In this document: positions 38,134-49,800 of the stretch, piece by piece | Layout: every line of letters starts with the position of its first letter | Numbering within the stretch: position 1 is the stretch's first letter | Source of the DNA: Spinacia oleracea | Lineage: Eukaryota; Streptophyta; Magnoliopsida; Caryophyllales; Amaranthaceae | Direction: 5' to 3' | Assembly (NCBI RefSeq): GCF_020520425.1 | Contig: NC_079489.1 | Location: forward strand, 94,344,810 to 94,408,809 | Length of the DNA: 64,000 nucleotides | Position numbers and translations under genes: made by a program | Notes under the pieces: generated by a model | What the model was told of the DNA's origin: nothing | Databases searched by the model: none | Seen by the model: the letters and a program-made list of their open reading frames with translations, nothing else

Positions 38134-39941
38134 CACTAGTGGAAAAACAATCATTTGCGTCGCTATAATTGCCTCGCTCATTGTAATGTGTGACGCAAAA
38201 ATACTAATTTAACTTTTAAAATAGGACTTGCGTCGCTGTTTTACTGGCCTATGACGCAAAATTACCAAATACGAGAATTTTTTGTCATCTGCGTCGTTGT
38301 TTTGCTAATCTACGATGAAATGTACCTCTTGTTTGCGTCACACCTCATTAACCTGCGACGCACAGCTAGGAATCTAGCTGGATACTGCGCTAGGTTTACG
38401 AAACCTCTCCATCACAATTTCTCTGTCTCCCCTCTCTTTCTCTTTCTCTTTCTCTTTCATCTTCCTCTCTCCAGATCTCCATTGTTGAGACATCAACCTT
38501 TCTTTATCTCTCCTAGATTTCAAATCTCCTCCCCAAACTTCGTAACTCTCCTCTCTAAATTTATGTTAGTTTGTGAATTTGAGTTTTTTTTATTGAGATT
38601 GTTTGAACTTTAAATTGAGGATGCTACTTCTGAGAAAGGGACGGGTGATGACGAAGACGCCGCCGTCGACGAAGATGCTGTTGGTTCTTCTTCTAAGACT
38701 ACTATGGTCGTCATTGATCACTGGTATACCTCTCTTTCTTTCTCTTTCCTCTCTATAATTTTTTCCTTTGTTTTTAGGGTTTATGTGTTTTCTTGCTGTT
38801 AGATTTGTTGTTGGGTAGAAGACAATGGATTTTAATTTTCTGGGTTTCTTTGTGATTTTTTGGGTGATTTTTCCGGCTTTTCTTTAGTCAATTTTGGGCA
38901 ATAATGTTCGTCATTTTCGACTCTTTTTGCTAGTATTTGCTGCCCTATTTTCTTAAAGATTTATTGATTTTTTGGGCAATTGTGCACGTATGTTGTTTGA
39001 TTTTGTTGCCATTGTCTGAAGCTCTTTTGTTGGTAACTGATTATGTGAATTTTTTTGCTATCATTAGATATTTCATGGATAGAAGAGAATTGGGTTTAAA
39101 GAAAAATTGGTCTGCATTGTTAAATGTAATTCTCTGGTAATTGATTATTTGAATTTTTGGCCATCATCTGCATACTATCGTTTGAAATTATTGATTCATA
39201 TCTTGATGCATAAAGTACATGGGTGAATTTAGAGTGGTTAGTGTCACTGTACAGTTCGACTTTGCATAGGGCTTTCGTGTAATTTGTGATACTAATCCTT
39301 CCCTTAACAGTTTATGAATCTGCTATGAATTTTTGTTTGAAGTCAAGCTTTAACAAATTGAGATGTATTACTAATTGAGTTTGCATCAGGGTACTATTTG
39401 TGTTCAATGTTGTTAGTAATATCATTAGGTTTTTTTTGTGTATATAAGATTGTGCTTTTGGCTTTACTATTCTTGGGATGAGGTGTGGGTGAAGGAGATG
39501 TTGGCTGAGAACTTCATTGTTGGGTTTTTTACAAGTGGGTTGTTTGATTTTTGATGAATTATGACCAATGCTTTCCATTACAAGTGGGTTGTTTGATTTA
39601 ATTAAAAGAAATTAACTACATATTTTAATTTTCTACTCTACAGATTCGTTAATTCACTAGTCTTCTGTTTAATGTGTTTATTTGATTAATAGATTTTGCA
39701 TTTCAAACAAATGAGAGAGAGAGAAATGGCAGAGGTCAACAAGAAGAGACGCTCAAGCCTTAATCCACTCTCTCCGTTCTTCTTATGCCGCCACTCCGAC
39801 TAATCTCAAGGTTATCTCTTTCGCTCTCTTCACTTCTAATTAACCTTCTTTCTCTATTTTTATTTCCTGACTTTTTCTTTGCAGTGGTTGTTCTACAGAT
39901 CATCGACCTATACAATGTTTATTCTACTCTACTACTCTAAT
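38134..39941. mobile_element. Left part of a CACTA element inserted in the Helitron
   Basis: CACTAGTGGAAAAAC at 38134 is a CACTA-type terminal repeat, following possible target bases AAC. Subterminal copies of TTGCGTCGC and its inverse GCGACGCA occur to about 38360. Next comes a 5'-leader-like CT-rich stretch (38400-38540) and an exon-like acidic frame at 38617-38723 (EDATSEKGTGDDEDAAVDED) ending at a GT donor, which I cannot name. From 39726 there is a DAD1 fragment. The other end of this element is not seen. Confidence 0.6.
39726..39913 (+). pseudogene. DAD1 (oligosaccharyltransferase subunit) gene fragment
   Basis: From ATG at 39726, after a one-base slip in the first codons, the frame reads RDAQALIHSLRSSYAATPTN then LK, ending at a GT donor after 39810. 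After a short intron (acceptor at 39898) it continues IIDLY. This is the conserved N-terminus of DAD1, a small ER membrane subunit of oligosaccharyltransferase. The match stops after IIDLY, and the CACTA end at 39942 follows 28 bp later, so the membrane segments are missing. The slip after ATGGCA breaks the start frame. It is either a captured fragment of the first CACTA element or a host pseudogene cut by the second. Confidence 0.65.
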
Positions 39942-40335
39942 CACTAGTAGAAAAAACCCTTATTGCAGCGGGCTTTTAGACCCCTGTTGCAGCGTACATC
40001 GTATGCTGCAACTGGGGGGCCTGCAACAAGTCTGAACTTGTTGCAGCGTACAAGTTCGCTGCAAAAAGTGATTTGTTGCAGCGGGCTTTTAGATGTACGC
40101 TGCAACAAGTGCCAAAAAATTGGCAAAATTTTGGACTTGTTGCAGCGTACATATAAAAGCCCGCTGCAACAGACTCAACTTTTTGCAGCGTACATTTATT
40201 TGTACGCTGCAACAAGTCTGAATTACTCAATTTTTTGCAGCGTACATTTATTTGTACGCTGCAACAAGTCTGAATTTTTGCGAAATTTTTTTCCCTTGTT
40301 GCAGCGTACAACATATATGTACGCTGCAAAAAAGC
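39942..40335. repeat. CACTA subterminal repeats (TTGCAGCGTACA and inverse)
   Basis: TTGCAGCGTACA or TTGCAGCGGGC and the inverse TGTACGCTGCAA alternate about every 30-50 bp, several as close inverted pairs such as 40180-40213 and 40234-40267. In CACTA elements such subterminal motifs are the binding sites of the TNP1/TnpA-type protein. Confidence 0.8.
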
Positions 40336-40598
40336 ACTTTTGGCGGGAAAATTCTAATTTTGTTTAGGGATACCTAGAGTGCCTTGCACCAAATATAGAA
40401 ACCTGTCAAAACAATAATAGAATAACGCAACCTGTATAACAAATATAAAAACAACAACTGGAGTTTTGTATATATCCCAAAACCAAAAGTGCACATACCG
40501 ATACATTTAAATATATTTACGTTCCAATTTCAACGTACGCATACATTTTAACATAAAAGATTGTTCTATAACATCTAAACCAACACGATCAAGCGCCC

Positions 40599-43500
40599 TC
40601 AGGTCAATAATAAATACTTGGTGGTAAAAAACTTCGCCCATTGCTCACGAACCACATCAATTTCCTCACTAGCATAAGGCGCAGTCCTCGGAGTATAGAC
40701 CTTACAAAAACAAAAAATTGATGGAGCATTAGATCGATTAAATGCAAATGAAATGTCACATTTTAACATTCAAGCAACTAATGACAATGTATTAATAGTC
40801 TAGAATACGAATCAATTAGTTACTTAATTACCTCATCTAGCCGGCCTTCATAGTCATGTTGTAACGTGACTATCTCTAACATGAACTTCATAACGTAATA
40901 GCCACACTCAGTTCCGCCGATTTGTTGAGCACACTGATTAAGAAACATAATACTTTATCTTGCAAGGCCAATAATTAATAAAAACAAAGCAAAAAGCTAA
41001 TTAAGAAACATGTTATACCTCTATATGAATGGGTTTACACGACTTAAAACTCGTTTTATTCGGACAATGCCCACCATTGCACTTGTACACTTGGTATGCC
41101 CTAGAAAATTAACGAAACATGGGTACTCATGAATATGATTTTGGCTTAGGTTTCTTAAAGACTAATGTAATTTGTAAGCAAAAGAACTTACAAACTCAAG
41201 ATTCCCCATGCATAATCTGTTCGACGTGGATCTCCAGCAGAATCGAAAATATATACATAACCTCTACGTAGGTCCATCACGTATAAATTCCAATGATTTC
41301 TGTATAATTTATAAATGATATATTAAATATTTAATAACAATAATAATTAATATTTTATATGAAACTTATATAATATAACACACTTACTCTTGATTATATG
41401 GGATTAAAAACCAATTAGTTAGGTTAGGATTACCCATCTTCTCCTTTTCAATTTCAGCTTGGAAAATGTTTTTCAAATACATTGTTGGCGCTCCAGGGTC
41501 GGCCTTGATTCTAGTGCTTGACATAATCTCGGGACAAATGAACGAAATCCGAGACATTTCAAATGATTTGGCATGATCGTGCAATAAACACCTACAAAAT
41601 AAACAAGATTACACTATTAAGATCGATAAAGAGAAAAAACTTCAAAGAAATAATAGTTATATTAACAACAATAAAACATTTAATTACAATATGTAGACTT
41701 GGATCGCTGAAATGTTTAAGCACGCCCCGCGAAGGAACTCTCCTATATCAGACGCAGTTATGTATGTTTCTTGATCAAAATCCGAGTGCCAAACTGAGGC
41801 CGCCAATGGGATGGTAGTATTATCATATATATCATCAGGCGCCGAAGTCATGATAAACTGCAAGTATTTGCATGACGGGCCAAGACCTTGAATTGCATCG
41901 TGTACAAGTCCCGCTTTCTTGCTTTTGGTGGTTGATTCTTGTGTTTTACGATCACAACTACCCACGACCTCTAAGTTGGACTTAGGCTTAGAATTCGACT
42001 TCTTTGGATGCGAAAATTCCTATAACAATAGTCAATTAACATTAGTCATGTAATAAGAATCAAATGAGTCCTTAGGTTCTTTAGTTCAAATTTGGGAGCG
42101 AAAATGTCATTTTAGCTCAATATATGACCTATAACGACCCAACGAGCCTTAAATGTGCATAAATAGGTTCGAATGAGTTTTAGAAACTTAAAACTATGCA
42201 TATTAGTCATGTAATAAGAATCAAATGAGTCCTTAGGTTCTTTAGTTCAAATTTGGGAGCGAAAATGTCATTTTAGCTCAATATATGACCTATAACGACC
42301 CAACGAGCCTTAAATGTGCATAATTAGGTTCGAATGAGTTTTAGAAACTTAAAACTATGCATATTAGTCGTGTAATAAGAATCAAATGAGTCCTTAGGTT
42401 CTTTAGTTCAAAGTTGGGAGCGAAAATGTCATTTTAGCTCAATATATGACCTATAACGACCCAACGAGCCTTAAATGTGCATAAATAGGTTCGAATGAGT
42501 TTTAGAAACTTAAAACTATGCATATTAGTCGTGTAATAAGAATCAAATGAGTCCTTAGGTTCTTTAGTTCAAAGTTGGGAGCGGAAATGTCATTTTAGCT
42601 CTATATATGACCTATAACGACCCAACGAGCCATAAATGTGCATAAATAGGTTCGAATTAGTTTTAGAAACTTAAAACTATGCATATTAGTCATGTAATAA
42701 GAATCAAATGAGTCCTTAGGTTCTTTAGTTCAAAGTTGGGAGCGGAAATGTCATTTTAGCTCAATATATGACCTATAACGACCCAACGAGCCTTAAATGT
42801 GCATAAATAGGTTCGAATGAGTTTTAGAAACTTAAAACTATGCATATTAGTCGTGTAATAAGAATCAAATGAGTCCTTAGGTTCTTTAGTTCAAATTTGG
42901 GAGCGAAAATGTCATTTTAGCTCAATATATGACCTATAACGACCCAACGAGCCTTAAATGTGCATAATTAGGTTCGAATGAGTTTTAGAAACTTAAAACT
43001 ATGCATATTAGTCATGTAATAAGATTAAAATGAGTGTTTAGGTTCTTTAGTTCAAAGTTGGGAGCGAAAATGTCATTTTAGCTCAATATATGACCTATAA
43101 CGACCCAACGAGCCTTAAATGTGCATAATTAGGTTCGAATGAGTTTTAGAAACTTAAAACTATGCATATTAGTCGTGTAATAAGAATCAAATGAGTCCTT
43201 AGGTTCTTTAGTTCAAATTTGGGAGCGAAAATGTCATTTTAGCTCAATATATGACCTATAACGACCCAACGAGCCTTAAATGTGCATAAATAAGTTCGAA
43301 TGAGTTTTAGAAACTTAAAACTATGCATATTAGTCGTGTAATAAGAATCAAATGAGTCCTGAGGTTCTTTAGTTCAAATTTGGGAGCGAAAATGTCATTT
43401 TAGCTCAATATATGACCTATAACGACCCAACTAGCCTTAAATGTGCATAAATAGGTTCGAATGAGTTTTAGAAACTTAAAACTATGCATATTAGTCATGT

Positions 43501-46409
43501 AATAAGAATCAAATGAGTCCTTAGGTTCTTTAGTTCAAATTTGGGAGCGAAAATGTCATTTTAGCTCAATATATGACCTATAACGACCCAACGAGCCTTA
43601 AATGTGCATAATTAGGTTCGAATGAGTTTTAGAAACTTAAAACTATGCATATTAGTCGTGTAATAAGAATCAAATGAGTCCTTAGGTTCTTTAGTTCAAA
43701 GTTGGGAGCGAAAATGTCATTTTAGCTCAATATATGACCTATAACGACCCAACGAGCCTTAAATGTGCATAAATAGGTTCGAATGAGTTTTAGAAACTTA
43801 AAACTATGCATATTAGTCATGTAATAAGAATCAAATGAGTCCTTAGGTTCTTTAGTTCAAATTTGGGAGCGAAAATGTCATTTTAGCTCAATATATGACC
43901 TATAACGACCCAACGAGCCTTAAATGTGCATAATTAGGTTCGAATGAGTTTTAGAAACTTAAAACTATGCATATTAGTCATGTAATAATATTAAAATGAG
44001 TGTTTAGGTTCTTTAGTTCAAAGTTGGGAGCGAAAATGTCATTTTAGCTCAATATATGACCTATAACGACCCAACGAGCCTTAAATGTGCATAAATAGGT
44101 TCGAATGAGTTTTAGAAACTTAAAACTATGCATATTAGTCGTGTAATAAGAATCAAATGAGTCCTTAGGTTCTTTAGTTCAAAGTTGGGAGCGGAAATGT
44201 CATTTTAGGTTCGAATGAGTTTTAGAGGGTTTACCTTGGATGGTAAGTCTGTTGTCTTCTTTTGGGCCGCTAACACCGTTGTCTTTTTCTTGGAGCTACC
44301 ATCCCTCTCTTTAGAAACATTAGACTTGGACTTCTTTTTAGGAGGTGAAATACAATCCTTTAAAATTCAACAAAAACAAGAGTAGGTAAGATGTCGAATG
44401 TGCTTGCGTGAACATATACATTCTAAACAATAAAACATATATACCTCGCCGTCTTCGAAAATCACTAAGTGTATGGGCCATTGCACAAAACTACCCAGAG
44501 CACCGCCTAAGTTAGTGAAACCATCTCCCGTAGGTACCGGAAGAATATCATCAACATGTCCGTCGTAAACAAAATCAACTTGGACTTTATAGTGACCAGG
44601 CTTCATCGATGTAAAATGTTGGGGCAATGCACCATCTGAGGGTTGTACCATACCATCCGCCACGACAATGTTGTTGCCTGAAACTTTCTCCTCAAGGGCA
44701 AGACGACATGGAGTCCTTTCCTTCATAAACAAAGGTTTCAATGCAACTTTGTAAGTGATACAGATTATTAAGTAAATGTCAACTAAAAACATAAAAGGAT
44801 CAAGCAACTATGTTAAAAAAGAGTGACTACGTCGTACCTTTAGCTCGCGTGGTTGCGGCACTAAGATGTGACGAGTGGTTCTTGTAGCACTAACATCAAG
44901 GTCAACTCTGGCAGAATCATTTAAGTGGAGGTCATCAGGTATCGGGGTAGAAATGGAGTTTAGTTGTCCTGTTTTTAACAAGGTGCTTAGTTGCTTTTGG
45001 AGGGCCTCTGCCACCCTTTTCTCTACCCTTTTCTCTAATTCACCTTCAAACTCCTTTTTCACAGAAGCTCTGATTGATTCGTAATTTTCTGATGAAGCTT
45101 CACCATGGTCACTTCTACTATGTCGAATACACGGACCGAAAGCCTTTTTGATACCAACCATGCCACCTGTTCCCTTGACACGCCCACGATGATCTTTTTT
45201 CCCTATAGCTTTAGTGAGGGCATCCTCACCCTGTTCGAAAGAAAGATTTCCTTTTTCCTCTTCTGCAATGTACTCTAACTGCCAATTAGGAAAGTAAAAT
45301 TACTTTATATTCTCTAATCAAAGCAAGTAAATATTAATTAATTATCGCTACTTACAGCTTTTGTTGCGATTTCAACAACTTCTGTATCGTTCGGGTCAAT
45401 TTCCCACTTTCCCTCTTTATTTTGTACTTGATGGGCCAAAATCCACTCCTTTGATCTGTATTTTCTAACTCTATTAACATTTGAGGTCACTGATGAGTTC
45501 ACCGAGGAGCTACTCGAGATAGGTAAAGCTGCATCTGGTGGAAGTCGTCCATCCTTTATCCAATCTAGTCGCTTTCTATTATAACCCTTTTGGCCGGTGC
45601 GATGTGGGTTCTTGTTGCATGATGCACTTTTCCTCGCCTTTTCACTACGAAGCTGTCAAAGACAACATAAAAAGATGGAAATAAATGTTTTTTCTGATAA
45701 CTTTTTGTCCTAGAACCAATGTCAGTTTGCTACATGAAAAACTCTTTAAGGACAAGTTAAAGAAATATTATCATTACCAATGACTCTGGCAGGAAATAAT
45801 GTTTAACAAAAGTCTTCCAATCATCCTCTGTGATATGGTTGTAGACATCCCAAGGCATCTTGTTTGTTTGATTTTTTGGCTTCTTTTCCTTCATAGTTAT
45901 CCATCGGCGCACCAACTTGCTCTTGAAACAACTAAATCGTTTCGCCACACAAGAATGAAAATATTTCTCCCTCGAATGATTAGAATCATCAGTAATGTGG
46001 AACATAAGCTGTTAATAATTAAAAAAAGTTAGATTATAAAAATAGTATTTAAATCAAATTAAATAATCCCTAAAATATACAAATCAAGTTAATATCCAAT
46101 GCTTACCTTAGTCTCCTCCCAAAACCCCTTCTTGATTTGCTCATCTACCTTTGGATATAATGGGACGTTAATATTAATTCTAGTAGCACAACTCCCAACT
46201 TGCTTCCCGTATTCATGAGACCATTGTCCATCGGGGACATTATATACATTATACTCAAGGAACATAGTCTTAGCGACTTTAACACCTTTTGACGGACCAC
46301 GACCTTTAATGGTCTTTGTAATCGTACTAACATCTTGTGATTCGTCACGCGTTGTGGGAGTCTTGCCACCTTCTGATTCATGCCTAACAACAATTTGGTT
46401 TTCATTCAT
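40599..46409 (-). CDS. TNP1-like transposon protein fused to a Ulp1-type cysteine protease
   Basis: Twelve exons can be traced on the minus strand: 46107-46409, 45778-46008, 45356-45652, 44838-45278, about 44445-44746, 44235-44357, 41688-42019, 41388-41591, 41192-41299, 41019-41100, 40832-40933, 40599-40700. The first four hold a Transposase_24-like region (YNVPDGQWSHEYGKQVGSCA, CFKSKLVRRWITMKEKKP, KKAFGPCIRH). The last five hold a C48 protease with its catalytic set visible: His in NHWNLYVMDLRRG, Asp in IFDSAGDP, Gln in CAQQIGG and Cys in TECGYYVMKFM. I see no in-frame stop in any exon; the phase at the 44838/44746 junction is uncertain. It may still be functional. CACTA-borne Ulp1 domains are known in plants; their role in transposition is not settled. 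Confidence 0.75.
42040..44222. repeat. 161-bp tandem array (about 13 copies) in an intron of the TNP1/protease gene
   Basis: A 161-bp unit (containing GACCCAACGAGCCTTAAATG and TTTAGTTCAAATTTGGGAGC) repeats about 13 times with few differences; period measured from AACGAG at 42141, 42302 and 42463. The array fills the intron between exons 44235-44357 and 41688-42019. Confidence 0.95.
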
Positions 46410-46489
46410 CGTACCTATGTTGTTCCTGCATCAAGTAAAACATACAGAAGAGTGGTTACAAAATGTGCGCGCAGCAGCAAATCAGTGCT

Positions 46490-46905
46490 CTAGCATACAG
46501 AAGGATATCAAATCAGTGCAGATATCACATATCAGATCAGCACTGATCAGTGCAGATCAGATCAGCACTGATCTGCACTGATCAGATCAGCACAGATCAG
46601 CACAGATCAGTGCTGATCAGATCTGCACTGATCAGTGCTGATCTGATCTGTGATATCTGCACTGATCTGTTCTGCACTGATCTGTGCTGATCTGATCTGC
46701 ACTGATCAGTGCAGATCAGATCAGCACAGATCAGTGCTGATCTGATCTGCACTGATCAGTGCAGATCAGATCAGCACAGATCAGTGCTGATTAGATCAGC
46801 ACAGATCAGTGCAGAACAGATCAGCACAGATCAGTGCAGAACAGATCAGCACAGATCAGTGCTGATCTGATCTGCACTGATCTGTGCTGACCTGATCTGC
46901 AATGT
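46490..46905. repeat. GATC-rich palindromic array
   Basis: About 400 bp composed of CAGATCAGCAC, CACTGATCAGTGC, AGATCAGATC and GTGCTGATCTGATC in both orientations, every few bases a GATC. The units are themselves near-palindromes. It lies just upstream of the TNP1 start (46409) and just before the PCH2 exon. Confidence 0.9.
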
Positions 46906-46959
46906 TCCCCCCTTGTTGATTTTGTTCGAATTATAACAATATGACTGTTGCATCTGCAG

Positions 46960-48591
46960 CTTGATCTTCGAATCTGGACTGAAGGAAAGATTGTTGCGAT
47001 ATGCAGCGAGCGCATTGCTTTTTAGTGAAAAGGGTGTTAATCCGTTCTTTGTGTCTTGGAATCGGTAATGGAGCACAAATCTCATATTAGTGGTATTAGT
47101 TTCATTCTTATGTATGTCTCTTGTTATGTTAGTTTTGTTCTACAGATTAGAGATATTCATTCATACATTTTAGCTACTGTAAACCTGTGTTAGATTACAT
47201 AGGTTTAAAATAACTAAAATCTAGTAATGAATGTCTCTGATCTGTTTAACAAACTAACAGCATAAGAGATATGCATAAGAATTAAACTAATATCATTAAC
47301 ATGAGATCATTTTATCCCATATATCTTAATTTTTGGTATGTTGTCTTGAATCTATTAGCTCTGTTGATAGCTTATGTTTTCTATTTCACACTACTATCAT
47401 ATTTCTCTTTTAATCAGTTTTTTTAATCATTATATTGGATCGGTTTAGAGAGAGTTTAAAATGCTATAAAGTATAAATGGAAGATTTCTACGCTGTGTTC
47501 CTGCTACAGAAGTTTATTTTTCCTCTTGAAAGCAGAACTATATTCTTTTCTAATACAGTAATAGTAGTGTAATACAGAGTACAGGTCATCATCTGAATTT
47601 TTTTAAATTTATTTATCAGAGAGAAGGCTAAAGGTTCTCTAATTGCAGTTTCTCACCTAGATCAGTTACTCCTAATAACTGATTACAGCAACTTTCTCTT
47701 TAACTTGTATGACTGTTCAGTCCTTTCATCAGCCAAAAGCCACGTAGTTTAAGGATGCTCAGCTTCTTACTACAAACTCGATTTATTTAGAAGCTTGCAA
47801 TAAGTTAGCTGATTAGCAAGCATTGAATTTATGAAGTTCAGTGTTCATTGTTTGATACTCTAGCTGGTAAATGATGATCACTGAGTTAAGTTTACAGGCT
47901 TGCTGAGTAGCAATAAACTAGATGTATGTCACATAGACACATGCTGAAAGTGCATTCTAGAAAATGTGTGATACAACACAAATTACTTAATCTAAGACCA
48001 GCTATAAGAGAAAGAAGTACTCCGCATATTAGAAAGTGGGCCCAATATACTTGAACTTGCGTTATCTTTTTTTCCTTTATATTTATCTTAAGCTTTGAAA
48101 AGAAGGCATGCTATAGAGAAGAGACCATTTCTTATGCTTTAGAAGTCACTAATTATGTTTATGATCCTAAAAGTTGACTTTCACTTGTTTTGTATCACAC
48201 ATTTTGACCATGTTTTGAATTTTAAAAGCTCCATTGTGATTAGACCCAAATATTATTGTTTGAAGTTAACACTACTACATTCTTTCTAGATAGATACACT
48301 GGGGTTGCTAGTGGAACAACCCCAGTTGACTACCTTTCCTTTTCCTCTCTTTTTCTACTAAGTCTTTCCTTTTCAATGGCAGAATCATTCTTCTACACGG
48401 ACCCCCAGGTACTGGTAAAACATCATTGTGTAAAGCATTGGCTCAGAAGCTGTCAATTCGGTTCAGCTCCAGGTTTGGATGTGTTATGCAGCTTGAGATG
48501 TTTTATCACTCTGAGATATCCACAGTCCCAGTTGATTGAAGTTAATGCTCATTCTTTGTTCAGCAAATGGTTTTCAGAAAGTGGCAAATTG
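46960..48591 (+). pseudogene. PCH2: PCH2/TRIP13 (meiotic AAA+ ATPase) gene fragment inside the CACTA element
   Basis: Three exons match the plant pachytene checkpoint protein 2, a AAA+ ATPase that remodels HORMA proteins in meiosis. Exon 46960-47064 reads [20 protein letters not shown] then [11 protein letters not shown]; exon 48383-48472 reads [20 protein letters not shown] (Walker A) then QKLSIRFSS; exon 48516-48591 reads [20 protein letters not shown] then ESGKL and a GT donor. Codon phases agree across both introns (CG|A for Arg and AG|A for Arg). The second intron is only 43 bp, shorter than plants normally splice, which suggests an internal deletion. The N-terminus, Walker B and the rest are absent. 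The fragment lies between TNP2 and TNP1 on the strand opposite to both. Confidence 0.8.
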
Positions 48592-48639
48592 GTATGTGCT
48601 GCTCATCAAGCCTGATGTTAGTCCATTTACACATTTTCG

Positions 48640-49800
48640 CTCCCAGCTATGAACTAACGAACATAAGGACTCATTTTAACCTTTTAAATGATTAATATGA
48701 TTAATTTTAACTTTCCAAGACTCGATCCGATCTATTTATTCACATTAGAGACTTGTTTGGTCGTTGTGGTTCATATTTATGATAAAATGAGGCATTTTTG
48801 CTCCCAACTATGAACTAAAGAACCTAAGAACTCATTTTTAGGCTAATATGACACTTTCGCTCCCAACTTTGAACTAACAAACCTAAACACTCATTTTAAT
48901 CCTTTTAAATGATTAATATGATTAGTTTTAACTTTCCTAGACTCAATCCAATCAATTTATGCCATTTGAGACTTGTTTGATCGTTATGGTTCATATTTAT
49001 GCTAAAATAAGACATTTTCGCTCCCAACTTTGAACTAACAAACCTAAACACTCATTTTAATCCTATTACATGACTAATATGCATAGTTTTAAGTTTCTAA
49101 AACTCATTCCAACCTATTTATGCACATTTAAGGCTCGTTGGGTCGTTATAGGTCATATATAGAGCTAAAATGGCATTTCCGCTCCCAACTTTGAACTAAA
49201 GAACCTAAACACTCATTTTAATCCTATTACATGACTAATATGCATAGTTTTAAGTTTCTAAAACTCATTCCAACCTATTTATGCACATTTAAGGCTCGTT
49301 GGGTCGTTATAGGTCATATATAGAGCTAAAATGACATTTTCGCTCCCAACTTTGAACTAAAGAACCTAAACACTCATTTTAATCCTATTACATGACTAAT
49401 ATGCATAGTTTTAAGTTTCTAAAACTCATTCCAACCTATTTATGCACATTTATGGCTCGTTGGGTCGTTATAGGTCATATATAGAGCTAAAATGACATTT
49501 TCGCTCCCAACTTTGAACTAAAGAACCTAATGACTCATTTTATTCTTATTACATGACTAATATGCATAGTTTTAAGTTTCTAAAACTCATTCGAACCTAT
49601 TCATGCACATTTATGGCTCGTTGGGTCGTTATATGTCATATATAGAGCTAAAATGACATTTCCGCTCCCAACTTTGAACTAAAGAACCTAAACACTCATT
49701 TTAATCCTTTTAAATGATTAATATGATTAGTTTTAACTTACCTAGACTCAATCCAATCAATTTATGCCATTTGAGACTTGTTTGGTAGTTATGGTTCATA
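48640..49800. repeat. 161-bp tandem array, inverted relative to the intron array
   Basis: The reverse complement of the 42-44 kb unit recurs here (CATTTTCGCTCCCAACTTTG, GGCTCGTTGGGTCGTTATAG; period 161 from 49131 to 49292). About four units are well conserved (about 49080-49680) and the outer ones on both sides are more diverged. It lies between the PCH2 fragment and the end of TNP2. Confidence 0.9.

Noticed and set aside
39963-40367. Open frames on both strands at the CACTA end
   Set aside because: They are produced by the subterminal TTGCAGCGTACA repeats.
42040-44222. Tandem array considered as a CRISPR array or centromeric satellite
   Set aside because: There are no unique spacers and the host is a plant. 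The array lies in a transposon gene intron, so a centromere role is not supported by this window.
46490-46905. GATC array read as an adenine-methylation regulatory cluster
   Set aside because: Dam-type GATC regulation is bacterial; in a plant genome there is no basis for it.
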